Shown here piece after piece: positions 8,100 to 16,246 of a stretch of 64,000 bases of DNA. The DNA is from Polaromonas sp. JS666 (GTDB lineage Bacteria; Pseudomonadota; Gammaproteobacteria; Burkholderiales; Burkholderiaceae_C): contig NC_007948.1 of the NCBI RefSeq assembly GCF_000013865.1, forward strand, positions 1,116,001 through 1,180,000. Direction: 5' to 3'. A program made the position numbers and the translations under genes. How positions within the stretch are numbered: position 1 is the stretch's first letter; each line of letters begins with the position of its first letter. The notes under the pieces were generated by a model. The model saw nothing but the letters and a program-made list of their open reading frames with translations, had not been told where the DNA came from and ran no database searches.

Positions 8100-8122
8100 T
8101 TAGCTATTGTATTGATAGCTAA
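8100..8122. repeat. GCTAT-N6-GATAGC repeat core in the yqiA/rodA divergent gap
   Basis: TTAGCTAT at 8100-8107 and ATAGCTAA at 8115-8122 form a perfect 8-bp inverted repeat. The 17-bp family pattern GCTAT-TGTATT-GATAGC lies at 8103-8119. It sits about 65 bases before rodA, so it would be in the 5-prime untranslated region or promoter. Confidence 0.5.
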
Positions 8123-8184
8123 ACAGGGTGAACCCAATCAGCTTCCTGTGCCTGGTGGCATGGAAGCTGGCAGATAATCGGTGC

Positions 8185-9339
8185 ATGGCCGCCGTTTTCG
8201 ACAAACCCTCACTTTTCCAGCGAACCGCCCCCCTGCTGCAGGGTTTTGACGGCCCCCTGGCCTTTGCGGTCTTTTTGCTGGCCTGTGCCGGCCTGTTGAT
8301 CATGTATTCCTCCGGCTACGACCATGGCAGCCGCTTTGCTGACCATGGCCGCAACATGCTGATTGCCGGGGGCATCATGTTTGTGGTGGCGCAGATCCCG
8401 CCACAGCGCCTGATGGCATTCGCCGTCCCGCTCTATGTAGTCGGCGTGGGCCTGCTGGTGGCGGTCGCCATCTTTGGTGTCACCAAAAAGGGCGCGCGTC
8501 GCTGGCTCAATGTCGGGGTGGTGATCCAGCCCAGTGAAATCCTGAAGATCGCGATGCCGCTGATGCTGGCCTGGTGGTTCCAGAAGCGCGAAGGGCAGCT
8601 CAGGCCGCTGGATTTTCTGGCGGCCGGCCTGTTGCTGGCACTACCCGTCGGGCTCATCATGAAGCAGCCTGACCTGGGGACCTCCCTGCTGGTGCTGGCT
8701 GCAGGTCTGGCGGTGATTTTTTTCGCCGGCCTGAGCTGGAAACTGATTGTTCCTCCGGTGCTGCTGGGCCTGGTGGGTGTTTTCCTTGTGGTGTGGTTCG
8801 AGCCGCAACTGTGCGCCGACGGTGTGCGCTGGCCCATCCTGCATGACTACCAGCAGCAGCGCATCTGCACGCTGCTCGATCCGTCGCGCGACCCGCTGGG
8901 CAAAGGCTTTCACATCATCCAGGGCATGATTGCCATTGGCTCGGGTGGCGTGTTCGGCAAGGGCTTCATGGCCGGCACGCAGACGCACCTGGAGTTCATC
9001 CCCGAGCGCACCACCGACTTTATTTTTGCCGCCTATTCCGAAGAGTTCGGCCTGGCTGGCAACCTGCTGCTCATCGCCGGTTTTATCTTCCTGATCCTGC
9101 GCGGGCTGGCCATTGCCCTGGAGGCCTCCACGCTGTTTGCGCGCCTGCTGGCCGGTGCGCTGACGATGATTTTTTTCACCTACGCGTTTGTCAACATGGG
9201 TATGGTCAGCGGCATCCTGCCGGTCGTGGGGGTTCCGCTGCCCTTTATCAGTTATGGCGGCACCGCCATGGTGACGCTGGGCCTGGCCCTCGGCATATTG
9301 ATGTCGATTGCCAAGGCCAAACGGCTGGTGCAGACCTGA
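8185..9339 (+). CDS. rodA: Rod shape-determining SEDS peptidoglycan polymerase RodA
   Basis: RodA polymerises lipid II for cell elongation together with PBP2. The 384 residues form about ten membrane segments. SEDS landmarks are KKGARRWLNVG and QPSEILKIAMP in the first half. In the second half are the large periplasmic loop with GKGFMAGTQTHLEFIPERTTDFIFA and the C-terminal GILPVVGVPLPFISYGGTAM. The ATG at 8185 gives the usual cytoplasmic N-terminus before the first segment; an in-frame start at 8128 is possible but would lie in the repeat-bearing leader. mreBCD and mrdA are not in the window. Confidence 0.95.
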   Translation: MAAVFDKPSLFQRTAPLLQGFDGPLAFAVFLLACAGLLIMYSSGYDHGSRFADHGRNMLIAGGIMFVVAQIPPQRLMAFAVPLYVVGVGLLVAVAIFGVTKKGARRWLNVGVVIQPSEILKIAMPLMLAWWFQKREGQLRPLDFLAAGLLLALPVGLIMKQPDLGTSLLVLAAGLAVIFFAGLSWKLIVPPVLLGLVGVFLVVWFEPQLCADGVRWPILHDYQQQRICTLLDPSRDPLGKGFHIIQGMIAIGSGGVFGKGFMAGTQTHLEFIPERTTDFIFAAYSEEFGLAGNLLLIAGFIFLILRGLAIALEASTLFARLLAGALTMIFFTYAFVNMGMVSGILPVVGVPLPFISYGGTAMVTLGLALGILMSIAKAKRLVQT

Positions 9340-9462
9340 CTGCCTTGAAGGCAAGGATTGGCTGTGTCAAGTAACAGGCGGGGCTTGCCTTCAAGCGACT
9401 TGCCGCGTACAAAGGCGCTGGTTAGCTGGATTCCCCCTCATCTTTTTTCAAGGAGTCATGTG

Positions 9463-9795
9463 ATGGCCGGTAAATTTGAGCTCAAGAAGGCAAAAAACGA
9501 CAAGTATTTCTTCTCCCTGCTGGCGGGCAATGGCCAGAAGATTCTTGCCAGCGAGATGTATGACACTAAAGCCAGTGCGGTCGGCGGCATTGAGTCGGTC
9601 AAGAAAAACGCAGCAGACGACGGCCGCTATGAGCGCCTTTCGGGCAAGGACGGCTCACCCTATTTCACGCTGAAGGCGGGCAACGGGCAGGTCATCGGGG
9701 TCAGCGAGATGTACGCCAGCGCATCGGCGCGGGATGGCGGCATCGAATCGTGCAAGACCAATGCTCCCGGCGCCGCCACCACGGACCTGACCTGA
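9463..9795 (+). CDS. YegP-like DUF1508 tandem-repeat protein
   Basis: The 110-residue protein has two copies of the DUF1508 module. The first is at about 1-51 (GKFELKKAKNDKYFFSLLAGNGQ, ILASEMY) and the second at about 52-102 (SPYFTLKAGNGQ, VIGVSEMY). Each ends in a GGIES segment. The family is small, cytoplasmic and of unclear function. An AAGGAG ribosome site at 9450-9455 supports the ATG at 9463 rather than the longer frame. It stands alone between rodA and tldD. Confidence 0.85.
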   Translation: MAGKFELKKAKNDKYFFSLLAGNGQKILASEMYDTKASAVGGIESVKKNAADDGRYERLSGKDGSPYFTLKAGNGQVIGVSEMYASASARDGGIESCKTNAPGAATTDLT

Positions 9796-9904
9796 CTGGC
9801 CTCTGAGCGGAAGTCCCAACCCGTCCCCGGCCGCAAAACCCTCCTGCGTATGGCCCGGGCGCCGGGGTCGGGTGCTTCGGGGCCAGACTGCCTACAATGG
9901 CTGC

Positions 9905-11431
9905 ATGATCTCACTCAAATCCGCCGCCGTGTCCGCTCGTCAAACCAGCGTGGGGGCCGGACCGCTGGCGCGTCCTACGCACGAGTCCACCTCACAGCGT
10001 CTTCTCATTGCGCAAAAGCTCCTGCTTGAACCGTTCGGGCTGACTGATGCCGCGCTGAACCGCGCCCTGGGTGAGATCACGTCCCATGGGGTGGATGATG
10101 CCGACCTGTACTTCCAGTACACCCGCAGCGAAGGCTGGAGCCTGGAAGAAGGCATTGTCAAAACCGGATCTTTCAGCATCGACCAGGGCGTCGGTGTGCG
10201 CGCCGTGAGCGGCGAAAAGACGGCATTCGCCTATTCCGACGACATCTCTGAAGCCTCGCTGCTCGACGCAGCGCGCACCGTGCGCAGCATTTCTGCCGCC
10301 AGCAAGGCCGGCCGCGTGAAAACACCGCAGCGAAAAATTGCCAGCAGCCGCTCGCTCTACCAGGACCTGGACCCCATTGCCACGCTGGACAGTACCGCCA
10401 AGGTCAAGCTGCTGGAAAAAGTGGAAAAACTCGCCAAAGCCAAAGACCCGCGCATTGTGCAGGTGATGGCCGGACTGGCCAGCGAGTACGACGTGGTGAT
10501 GGTGGCCCGCGCCGACGGCACGCTGGCCGCCGATGTGCGCCCCCTGGTGCGCCTGAGCGTGACGGTCATTGCCGAGCAAAAGGGCCGCCGTGAGATGGGC
10601 TCGGGCGGTGGCGGCGGCCGTTTTGGCCTGGCCTATTTTGACGACGCGCAGATTGCGCAGTATGTGGATGATGCGGTGAAGGCCGCGCTGACCAACCTGG
10701 ACGCGCGCCCCGCGCCTGCCGGTGAAATGACCGTGGTGCTCGGCCCCGGCTGGCCCGGCATTTTGCTGCACGAAGCGATTGGCCACGGACTGGAAGGCGA
10801 CTTCAACCGCAAGGGCTCCAGCGCGTTTTCAGGCCGCATTGGCCAGCGCGTTGCTGCCAAAGGCGTGACGGTGCTGGACGACGGCACCATCGCCGACCGC
10901 CGCGGCTCGCTCAATGTGGATGACGAAGGCCATGCCAGCCAGCGCAACGTATTGATTGAAGACGGCATCCTGAAGGGCTACATCCAGGACTCGCTTAATG
11001 CCCGCCTGATGAAGGTCAAGCCCACCGGCAATGGCCGACGCGAGAGCTACGCCCATGTGCCCATGCCGCGCATGACCAACACCTACATGCTGGGCGGCGA
11101 CAAGGCGCCTGAAGAGATTGTGGCCAGTATCAAAAAAGGCCTGTACGCCACCAACTTCGGCGGCGGCCAGGTTGACATCACCTCCGGCAAGTTTGTTTTC
11201 TCGGCCAGCGAGGCGTTCTGGGTTGAAAACGGCAAGATCCTGTACCCGGTGAAGGGCGCCACGATTGTGGGCAACGGCCCGGATGCGCTGACCCGCGTCA
11301 CCATGATGGGCAATGACATGCAGCTGGACAGCGGCGTGGGCACCTGCGGCAAGGAAGGCCAGAGCGTGCCGGTGGGTGTCGGCCAGCCGACGCTGCGCAT
11401 CGACGGGCTGACCGTGGGCGGGACCGCGTAA
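9905..11431 (+). CDS. tldD: Metalloprotease TldD (PmbA/TldD family, peptidase U62)
   Basis: TldD acts with TldE/PmbA as a zinc protease that trims unfolded peptides and matures modified peptides. The 508-residue product has the HEAIGHGLEGD motif (HExxxH) at about residue 290. Around it are the family blocks GVGVRAVSGEKTAFAYSDD, FNRKGSSAFSG and the C-terminal GVGTCGKEGQSVPVGVGQPTLRI. The ATG at 9905 gives the normal N-terminus. The partner pmbA is not in the window. Confidence 0.95.
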   Translation: MISLKSAAVSARQTSVGAGPLARPTHESTSQRLLIAQKLLLEPFGLTDAALNRALGEITSHGVDDADLYFQYTRSEGWSLEEGIVKTGSFSIDQGVGVRAVSGEKTAFAYSDDISEASLLDAARTVRSISAASKAGRVKTPQRKIASSRSLYQDLDPIATLDSTAKVKLLEKVEKLAKAKDPRIVQVMAGLASEYDVVMVARADGTLAADVRPLVRLSVTVIAEQKGRREMGSGGGGGRFGLAYFDDAQIAQYVDDAVKAALTNLDARPAPAGEMTVVLGPGWPGILLHEAIGHGLEGDFNRKGSSAFSGRIGQRVAAKGVTVLDDGTIADRRGSLNVDDEGHASQRNVLIEDGILKGYIQDSLNARLMKVKPTGNGRRESYAHVPMPRMTNTYMLGGDKAPEEIVASIKKGLYATNFGGGQVDITSGKFVFSASEAFWVENGKILYPVKGATIVGNGPDALTRVTMMGNDMQLDSGVGTCGKEGQSVPVGVGQPTLRIDGLTVGGTA

Positions 11432-11451
11432 ATTGCCGTCAGAGGCGGTAT

Positions 11452-11482
11452 TTGCGGGCCTTTTTCAGACCTGTGCTACATT
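11452..11482 (+). promoter_or_regulatory. Candidate promoter for the aroG leader transcript
   Basis: TACATT at 11477-11482 is a reasonable -10 box. The best upstream -35 is TTGCGG at 11452-11457, but the spacing is 19, which is long. If used, transcription would begin at about 11489-11490, exactly at the leader ATG. The leader would then be translated from a leaderless message, and no Shine-Dalgarno sequence is visible before it. Transcription could instead read through from tldD. Confidence 0.35.
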
Positions 11483-11489
11483 CCAACCC

Positions 11490-11564
11490 ATGACTTCAGC
11501 GAAATTTTATTTCGGTTACTTTTGGTTCTCAAGCGCCTCCGGCGGTAGAGAGATCTTCGCGTAA
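11490..11564 (+). CDS. Aromatic-rich attenuator leader peptide (24 aa) upstream of DAHP synthase
   Basis: The frame reads MTSAKFYFGYFWFSSASG, then GREIFA and TAA. Seven of the eight codons from 11505 to 11528 are aromatic (Phe, Tyr, Phe, Gly, Tyr, Phe, Trp, Phe), covering all three end products of the pathway that begins with the downstream DAHP synthase. That composition has no plausible explanation other than ribosome-mediated attenuation, because a rho-independent terminator with a mutually exclusive pairing partner follows directly. It is too short to be found by ordinary gene calling. Confidence 0.85.
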   Translation: MTSAKFYFGYFWFSSASGGREIFA

Positions 11565-11611
11565 CCCGAAAAAACGCAACAAATCTCCAAAAACCGCCGG
11601 ACGCCCGGCGG
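11511..11611 (+). promoter_or_regulatory. Attenuator RNA of aroG: competing stem-loops
   Basis: Three pairings are visible. Stem A is TTCGGTTAC (11511-11519) with GTAACCCGAA (11561-11570), one bulged base; it overlaps the aromatic codons and the stop codon. The antiterminator is CCGGCGG (11539-11545) with CCGCCGG (11594-11600). The terminator is CCGCCGG (11594-11600) with a second, identical CCGGCGG (11605-11611). A ribosome stalled on the Phe/Tyr/Trp codons would break stem A and leave 11539-11545 free to pair. A ribosome reaching the stop at 11562 would cover that arm and let the terminator form. The logic follows classical trp/phe attenuators; the mechanism here is inferred. Confidence 0.8.
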
Positions 11612-11620
11612 TTTTTTTTT
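11591..11620 (+). terminator. Rho-independent terminator of the aroG attenuator
   Basis: A perfect 7-bp GC stem CCGCCGG / CCGGCGG has loop ACGC (11601-11604), with A residues on the 5-prime side pairing with a run of nine T (11612-11620). It lies 71 bases before the aroG start, inside the leader transcript. Confidence 0.92.
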
Positions 11621-11691
11621 GCCGTTTTTATTTGAATATTTGAATGTTTGACTGATCCCGAATTGCCTGAATTTTAAAAAGGAAGCCTGCG

Positions 11692-12825
11692 ATGAATGCC
11701 AAAGCCACCTCTGCCAGCCCCTCCAGCGACAGCTGGTATGCGAACGTCGAAAAAACCAGCCAGACCGACGACGAACGCATCAAGGACATTACCGTGCTAC
11801 CTCCCCCAGAGCATCTCATCCGCTTCTTCCCGATCCGCGGCACCGCTGTTGAATCGCTGATCACGCGGACGCGCAAGAGCATTCACAACATCATGGCGGG
11901 CAAGGATGACCGCCTGCTGGTGGTGATTGGTCCCTGCTCCATTCATGATCCGGCAGCGGCCCTGGAGTACGCGCGCCGGCTGATGGAGCAGCGCAAGAAA
12001 TACGCGGGCACGCTGGAGATCGTGATGCGCGTGTACTTCGAGAAGCCACGCACCACGGTCGGCTGGAAAGGGCTGATCAACGACCCCTACCTGGATGAAA
12101 CCTTCCGCATCGACGAAGGCCTGCGCATCGCGCGCCAGTTGCTGATTGAAATCAACCGGCTGGGCTTGCCGGCGGGCAGCGAGTTCCTGGATGTCATTTC
12201 ACCGCAGTACATCGGTGACCTGATCTCCTGGGGCGCGATTGGTGCGCGCACCACGGAAAGCCAGGTGCACCGCGAACTGGCCTCCGGCCTGTCGGCGCCC
12301 ATCGGTTTCAAGAACGGCACCGACGGCAACATCCGCATTGCCACCGACGCCATCCAGGCGGCTGCGCGCGGCCACCACTTTTTGTCGGTGCACAAAAACG
12401 GCCAGGTCGCGATTGTGCAAACCAACGGCAACAGGGACTGCCACGTGATTTTGCGTGGCGGCAAGACGCCCAATTACGACGCTGCCAGCGTGGCCGCGGC
12501 CTGCAAGGAGCTAGAGGCCTCCAAGTTGCCGGCTACCCTGATGGTCGACTGCAGCCACGCCAACAGCTCCAAGCAGCACGAGAAGCAGGTGGATGTGGCA
12601 CGTGACATCGCAGGCCAGGTGGCCGGTGGCTCGCATCATGTGTTCGGCCTGATGGTGGAAAGCCACCTGAATTCCGGTGCCCAAAAGTTCACGCCAGGCA
12701 AGGACGACGCGCAGGCGCTGGAGTATGGCAAAAGCATCACCGATGCCTGCCTGGGCTGGAACCATTCGCTTGAAGTGCTGGAGTCGCTGTCGGCCGCAGT
12801 GCTGGCTCGGCGGGCCAAAAAGTAG
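11692..12825 (+). CDS. aroG: 3-deoxy-7-phosphoheptulonate (DAHP) synthase, class I
   Basis: It condenses phosphoenolpyruvate and erythrose 4-phosphate, the first step to Phe, Tyr and Trp. The 377-residue protein is a class I (AroFGH-type) enzyme. Markers are GPCSIHD (about 81-87), FEKPRTTVGWKG (about 116-127), SEFLDVISPQYI, GARTTESQVHRELASGL, GFKNGTDG and the metal-binding MVDCSHANSSKQ. The N-terminal extension of about 40 residues includes the region that sets feedback specificity. I cannot tell which amino acid inhibits it, so the aroG symbol refers to the class only. Transcription is controlled by the attenuator at 11490-11620. Confidence 0.95.
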   Translation: MNAKATSASPSSDSWYANVEKTSQTDDERIKDITVLPPPEHLIRFFPIRGTAVESLITRTRKSIHNIMAGKDDRLLVVIGPCSIHDPAAALEYARRLMEQRKKYAGTLEIVMRVYFEKPRTTVGWKGLINDPYLDETFRIDEGLRIARQLLIEINRLGLPAGSEFLDVISPQYIGDLISWGAIGARTTESQVHRELASGLSAPIGFKNGTDGNIRIATDAIQAAARGHHFLSVHKNGQVAIVQTNGNRDCHVILRGGKTPNYDAASVAAACKELEASKLPATLMVDCSHANSSKQHEKQVDVARDIAGQVAGGSHHVFGLMVESHLNSGAQKFTPGKDDAQALEYGKSITDACLGWNHSLEVLESLSAAVLARRAKK

Positions 12826-12925
12826 GCCAGGCGGCCAAGAGTTGCGCCGGCACTTGCGGGTTTCCGCGAATTGCCGATGCACCTTGCGAAAGCGAACATG
12901 GGTCTTCCACCACCGGGAGCCGGCC

Positions 12926-13237
12926 ATGCGCAGCGAAGTCAGGGTGACATTTAAAAACAGCCCGCCCGTGCGCGTGGACCTGCAGGAAGTGCAGCCCATG
13001 CCGCACGAAGCGGCCAGGCAGTGGCTGGACAACCAGTTCACCCAGATGGGCTGCGAGCCGCTGCGGCCTACCGGCAAGCTGCTGCTGGCCGACAAGGTCG
13101 TGGTGGTGGCCCAGGCCGGCGGCCCGGCTAAATTTGCCGACCCGCAATGGGCGCTGGAGTTTGCCCGCGCAGCCAGTGCATCGCTGGCCAAGCCAGTGGT
13201 GCATATTGATGTGGCTGCGCTCAGCATCACTTATTGA
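12926..13237 (+). CDS. Conserved hypothetical protein, 103 aa
   Basis: The frame starts at ATG 12926 (MRSEVRVTFKNSPPVRVDLQ) and ends SITY. Codon use is like its neighbours and the protein looks globular: an N-terminal strand-rich part, an amphipathic middle (HEAARQWLDNQFTQMG) and an alternating hydrophobic strand (LLLADKVVVVAQAGG). No signal peptide, membrane segment or catalytic motif is visible. It lies 100 bases after the DAHP synthase gene on the same strand. I do not recognise the family. Confidence 0.7.
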   Translation: MRSEVRVTFKNSPPVRVDLQEVQPMPHEAARQWLDNQFTQMGCEPLRPTGKLLLADKVVVVAQAGGPAKFADPQWALEFARAASASLAKPVVHIDVAALSITY

Positions 13238-13348
13238 TCAGGACTGCGGCGCTGGGGCATCGCCCGTTTCGCTGTCCACCGTTCGCGGTCCGAAGGCGAT
13301 CCGGAATTTCCGACAAGAGTTACTGGCGCTGCCCGTGAGCGCCGTACT

Positions 13349-14776
13349 TCAGGGCTTGAGCGCTTCCAGCAGCCTCGCGTGAATCCCGCCAAACCCGCCA
13401 TTGCTCATGCACAGCAAATGGTCGCCCGGCCGGGCTGAGGCTTTGACCTGCGCCACAAGCTGGTCGATGTTGTCAGCGACCTGGGCGCGTGCGCCCATCG
13501 GCATCAGCGCAGCGCGCGCATCCCAGTCCAGCCCGCCAGCGTGGCAAAACGCCAGGTCGGCCTGCTCCAGGCTCCAGGGCAGTTGCGCCGTCATGCTGCC
13601 CAGCTTCATGGTGTTGCTGCGCGGCTCAAAGATGGCCAGGATGCGGTCTCCGTCTTTTCCGGCCCCCTTGAGCTGTCGGCGCAGGCCGTCCACGGTGGTG
13701 TGGATGGCCGTGGGGTGGTGGGCGAAATCGTCGTACACCGTGATGTCGCCACCGTGCGCATGAACCACGCCGCGCACTTCCATGCGGCGCTTGACGTTCT
13801 GGAACTCGGCCAGCGCCCGGGCGGCCACTTCGGGTGGCACGCCCACGTGCTCTGCGGCGGCGATGGCGGCCAGGGCATTGAGCTGGTTGTGGACCCCGCT
13901 GATGCCCCACTGGACGTGGGCCACTGCCTGGCCGGCCTTGAGCACCTTGAAGTCGTTCGGTTCGCCCTGGGCGGTGAAGCCGCTTTGATTCAGCGGGCTG
14001 TTGCCGAAGAGTACCTGCTCACTCCAGCAGCCCTGGGCCAGCACGCGCCGCAGGCTTTCCTCACCGGCATTCACCACGATGCGGCCCTGTGAGGGCACCG
14101 TGCGCACCAGGTGTTGAAATTGCCGCTCGATGTCCGCCAGGTCATCAAAGATATCGGCGTGGTCAAACTCCAGGTTGTTCAGAATGGCGGTGCGCGGGCG
14201 GTAGTGCACGAACTTGCTGCGCTTGTCAAAAAACGCCGTGTCGTACTCGTCGGCTTCGATCACAAAGGTGTTGCCTTCGCCCAGCCGGGCCGAGACACCA
14301 AAATTCAGCGGGACGCCGCCGACCAGGAAGCCCGGTTGCAGCCCCGCTTGCTCGAGGATCCAGGTCAGCATGGCCGTGGTCGTGGTTTTGCCATGGGTAC
14401 CTGCCACAGCCAGCACATGGCGCGGCCCGGTCGCGTGGTGGGTGGGATGGTGCAGCACATGGCCCGAAAGCCATTGCGGGCCGCTCGTGTAGGGCCGGCC
14501 GCTGTTCAGGATGGCTTCCATCAAAGGGTATTTGGGGCTGCCGTCGGGCCCGCGGGCGCGAGACACCACATTGCCGATCACGAACACGTCGGGCCCGAAG
14601 GCCAGCTGGTCGGCGCTGTAACCCTCAATCAGTTCAATGCCCAAGCCGCGCAGCTGGTCGCTCATGGGCGGATAAACGCCCGTGTCGCAGCCCGTCACCT
14701 TGTGCCCCGCCTCCCGTGCCAGCGCGGCGAGGCCGCCCATGAAGGTGCCGCAAATTCCCAGGATATGTATATGCAT
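13349..14776 (-). CDS. mpl: UDP-N-acetylmuramate:L-Ala-gamma-D-Glu-meso-DAP ligase (murein peptide ligase)
   Basis: Mpl reattaches the recycled tripeptide L-Ala-D-Glu-DAP to UDP-MurNAc. The 475-residue Mur ligase has MHIHILGICGTFMGGLAALA at the N-terminus, the ATP loop GTHGKTTTTAM (about 125-135), EADEYDTAFFDKRSKF and NLEFDHADIFD, and the C-terminal VYDDFAHHPTAI and FEPRSNTM. Together with ampD at 27.5 kb, it shows that the organism recycles cell-wall peptides. Confidence 0.97.
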   Translation of the reverse strand: MHIHILGICGTFMGGLAALAREAGHKVTGCDTGVYPPMSDQLRGLGIELIEGYSADQLAFGPDVFVIGNVVSRARGPDGSPKYPLMEAILNSGRPYTSGPQWLSGHVLHHPTHHATGPRHVLAVAGTHGKTTTTAMLTWILEQAGLQPGFLVGGVPLNFGVSARLGEGNTFVIEADEYDTAFFDKRSKFVHYRPRTAILNNLEFDHADIFDDLADIERQFQHLVRTVPSQGRIVVNAGEESLRRVLAQGCWSEQVLFGNSPLNQSGFTAQGEPNDFKVLKAGQAVAHVQWGISGVHNQLNALAAIAAAEHVGVPPEVAARALAEFQNVKRRMEVRGVVHAHGGDITVYDDFAHHPTAIHTTVDGLRRQLKGAGKDGDRILAIFEPRSNTMKLGSMTAQLPWSLEQADLAFCHAGGLDWDARAALMPMGARAQVADNIDQLVAQVKASARPGDHLLCMSNGGFGGIHARLLEALKP

Positions 14777-14886
14777 GGGGCTGTATTTTAGGCAGGGCTC
14801 TCATGGACTTTGTCATCGCCGGGGCTTGCGGGATTCCCGCTTTCAAAAGAAAAATGCCTTCAGCCCATTCGGAGTATCCGGAAGGT

Positions 14887-14903
14887 GCTATTGATTTGGT
14901 AGC
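14887..14903 (+). repeat. GCTAT-N6-GGTAGC repeat core in the mpl divergent gap
   Basis: The 17-mer GCTATTGATTTGGTAGC differs from copy 1 at 796-812 at only two positions. No recognisable tail follows. The 285-base gap between mpl and the next gene otherwise holds only a weak GCGGG-ATT-CCCGC hairpin near 14829. Confidence 0.45.
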
Positions 14904-15061
14904 AAAATAGCCAACTGTGAACTTTTGGTGCGCATGCGGACCCAACAAAGGCACAATCACCGGGGCTTCCCACTGATTTTCGCTTTCCGATAGCCTGACT
15001 CGCCACCTGCGAGTGCTCCCGCCCCTGTGCGGACTTTCTTGTCTCTTCTGTGCTGCCGACC

Positions 15062-15655
15062 GTGAAACTCAATACCCTCAAATCCGGAATTGCCGCTACG
15101 GCCGCTGCGCTGGTGGTGGAGGAGGGGCTGGAATACGGCCCCGCCAAGCGCCGGGCCGTCAAGCAGATGGCCCTGCCCGTGCGCACCGAGCTGCCCGGCA
15201 ATGACGAACTGGAAGACGCGGTGCGTGAATACATCGCCCTCTTTTGCGCTGACACCCAGCCCGCCGAACTGGCTGCCCTGCGCGAACTGGCCCTGGTCTG
15301 GATGAAGCGCATGGTGCAATTCCGGCCTCACCTGGGTGGCGCGGTCTGGCACGGTACGGCCACGCGGCTGTCGGATATCTACATCCAGCTGTTTTGCGAC
15401 GACCCGAAATCGGCTGAGATCGCCCTGATAGAGCACAACGTGGACTACGAGCCACGCACCGTGAACGGCTTCACCGGCGGCAGCGTGGAAGCCCTGAGTC
15501 TGCGAAGTGTATGCAAAGCCCTCAATGAAACCGTCGGCGTGCACCTGATGGTCTACGATCACGACGATTTGCGCGGCGCCCTGAAGCCGGACGCCAAAGG
15601 CCGTGCGCCCCGTGGCGATCTCCCGGCAGTGCAAAAATTACTGGCCAGCGCGTAA
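15062..15655 (+). CDS. Conserved hypothetical protein, 197 aa, beside mpl
   Basis: The likely start is GTG at 15062 (MKLNTLKSGIAATAAALV); an in-frame GTG at 15050 is an alternative. The protein is soluble, without a signal peptide of convincing form, and mixed alpha/beta. Conserved-looking patches are VVEEGLEYGPAKRRAVKQM, FRPHLGGAVWHGTATRLSDI and LFCDDPKSAEIALIEHNVDY. The block GAVWHGTATRLSDIYIQ superficially resembles a nucleotidyltransferase-type G-S/T-x-D arrangement, but I cannot assign it. It lies 36 bases before the TlpA-like gene and could be cotranscribed with it. Confidence 0.75.
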   Translation: MKLNTLKSGIAATAAALVVEEGLEYGPAKRRAVKQMALPVRTELPGNDELEDAVREYIALFCADTQPAELAALRELALVWMKRMVQFRPHLGGAVWHGTATRLSDIYIQLFCDDPKSAEIALIEHNVDYEPRTVNGFTGGSVEALSLRSVCKALNETVGVHLMVYDHDDLRGALKPDAKGRAPRGDLPAVQKLLASA

Positions 15656-15691
15656 ACGCGCCAGGACCACCTTTTCCGGAGTTTGAAAACA

Positions 15692-16246
15692 ATGAATCGC
15701 AGAAATATGCTGTATGGCGGCATTGCCGTAGCGGCCGGCCTGGCCGGCGCGGGAGCTGCCTGGTGGAAATACCGGCCCGATACGGTGGTTCCGCCGGCAG
15801 GCGCGGGTGCGGCTGGCAAGGCTGAAGAGACGTACGAAGCCTTTTGGGGTCTGAGCTTTGAGACGCCGGCCGGCGGAAATTTGCCCATGAGCAGCTTCAG
15901 GGGCAAGCCGCTGCTGGTGAATTTCTGGGCGACCTGGTGCCCTCCCTGCGTGGAGGAGCTTCCGTTGCTGGACTATTTTTACCAGGAAAACAAGGACAAG
16001 GGCTGGCAAACGGTGGGTCTGGCAGTGGATCAGCCCAGCGCGGTACGAAGCTGGCTGCAAACACGGCCGCTGAATTTTCCGGTGGGTATGGCGGGTTTGA
16101 CGGGTGCCGAGTTGAGCAAGTCGCTCGGCAATCTGGCGGGCGGCCTGCCTTTTTCGGTGATCTTCGGTGCTGCCGGTCAGTTACTGCATCGCAAGATCGG
16201 AAAAATCCTGCCCGAAGAGCTGGCGCAATGGGCTCAACTCAAATAG
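15692..16246 (+). CDS. TlpA-like membrane-anchored periplasmic thiol-disulfide reductase
   Basis: The 184-residue protein has an N-terminal anchor with a twin-Arg-like start (MNRRNMLYGG, hydrophobic to about residue 24). A thioredoxin fold with active site WCPPC (about residues 86-90, FWATWCPPCVEELP) and the cis-Pro segment GGLPFSVIF follow. TlpA/ResA-type proteins reduce disulfides in the periplasm, often for cytochrome maturation. The ATG at 15692 is chosen over a TTG three codons upstream. No cytochrome c maturation genes are next to it. Confidence 0.88.
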   Translation: MNRRNMLYGGIAVAAGLAGAGAAWWKYRPDTVVPPAGAGAAGKAEETYEAFWGLSFETPAGGNLPMSSFRGKPLLVNFWATWCPPCVEELPLLDYFYQENKDKGWQTVGLAVDQPSAVRSWLQTRPLNFPVGMAGLTGAELSKSLGNLAGGLPFSVIFGAAGQLLHRKIGKILPEELAQWAQLK

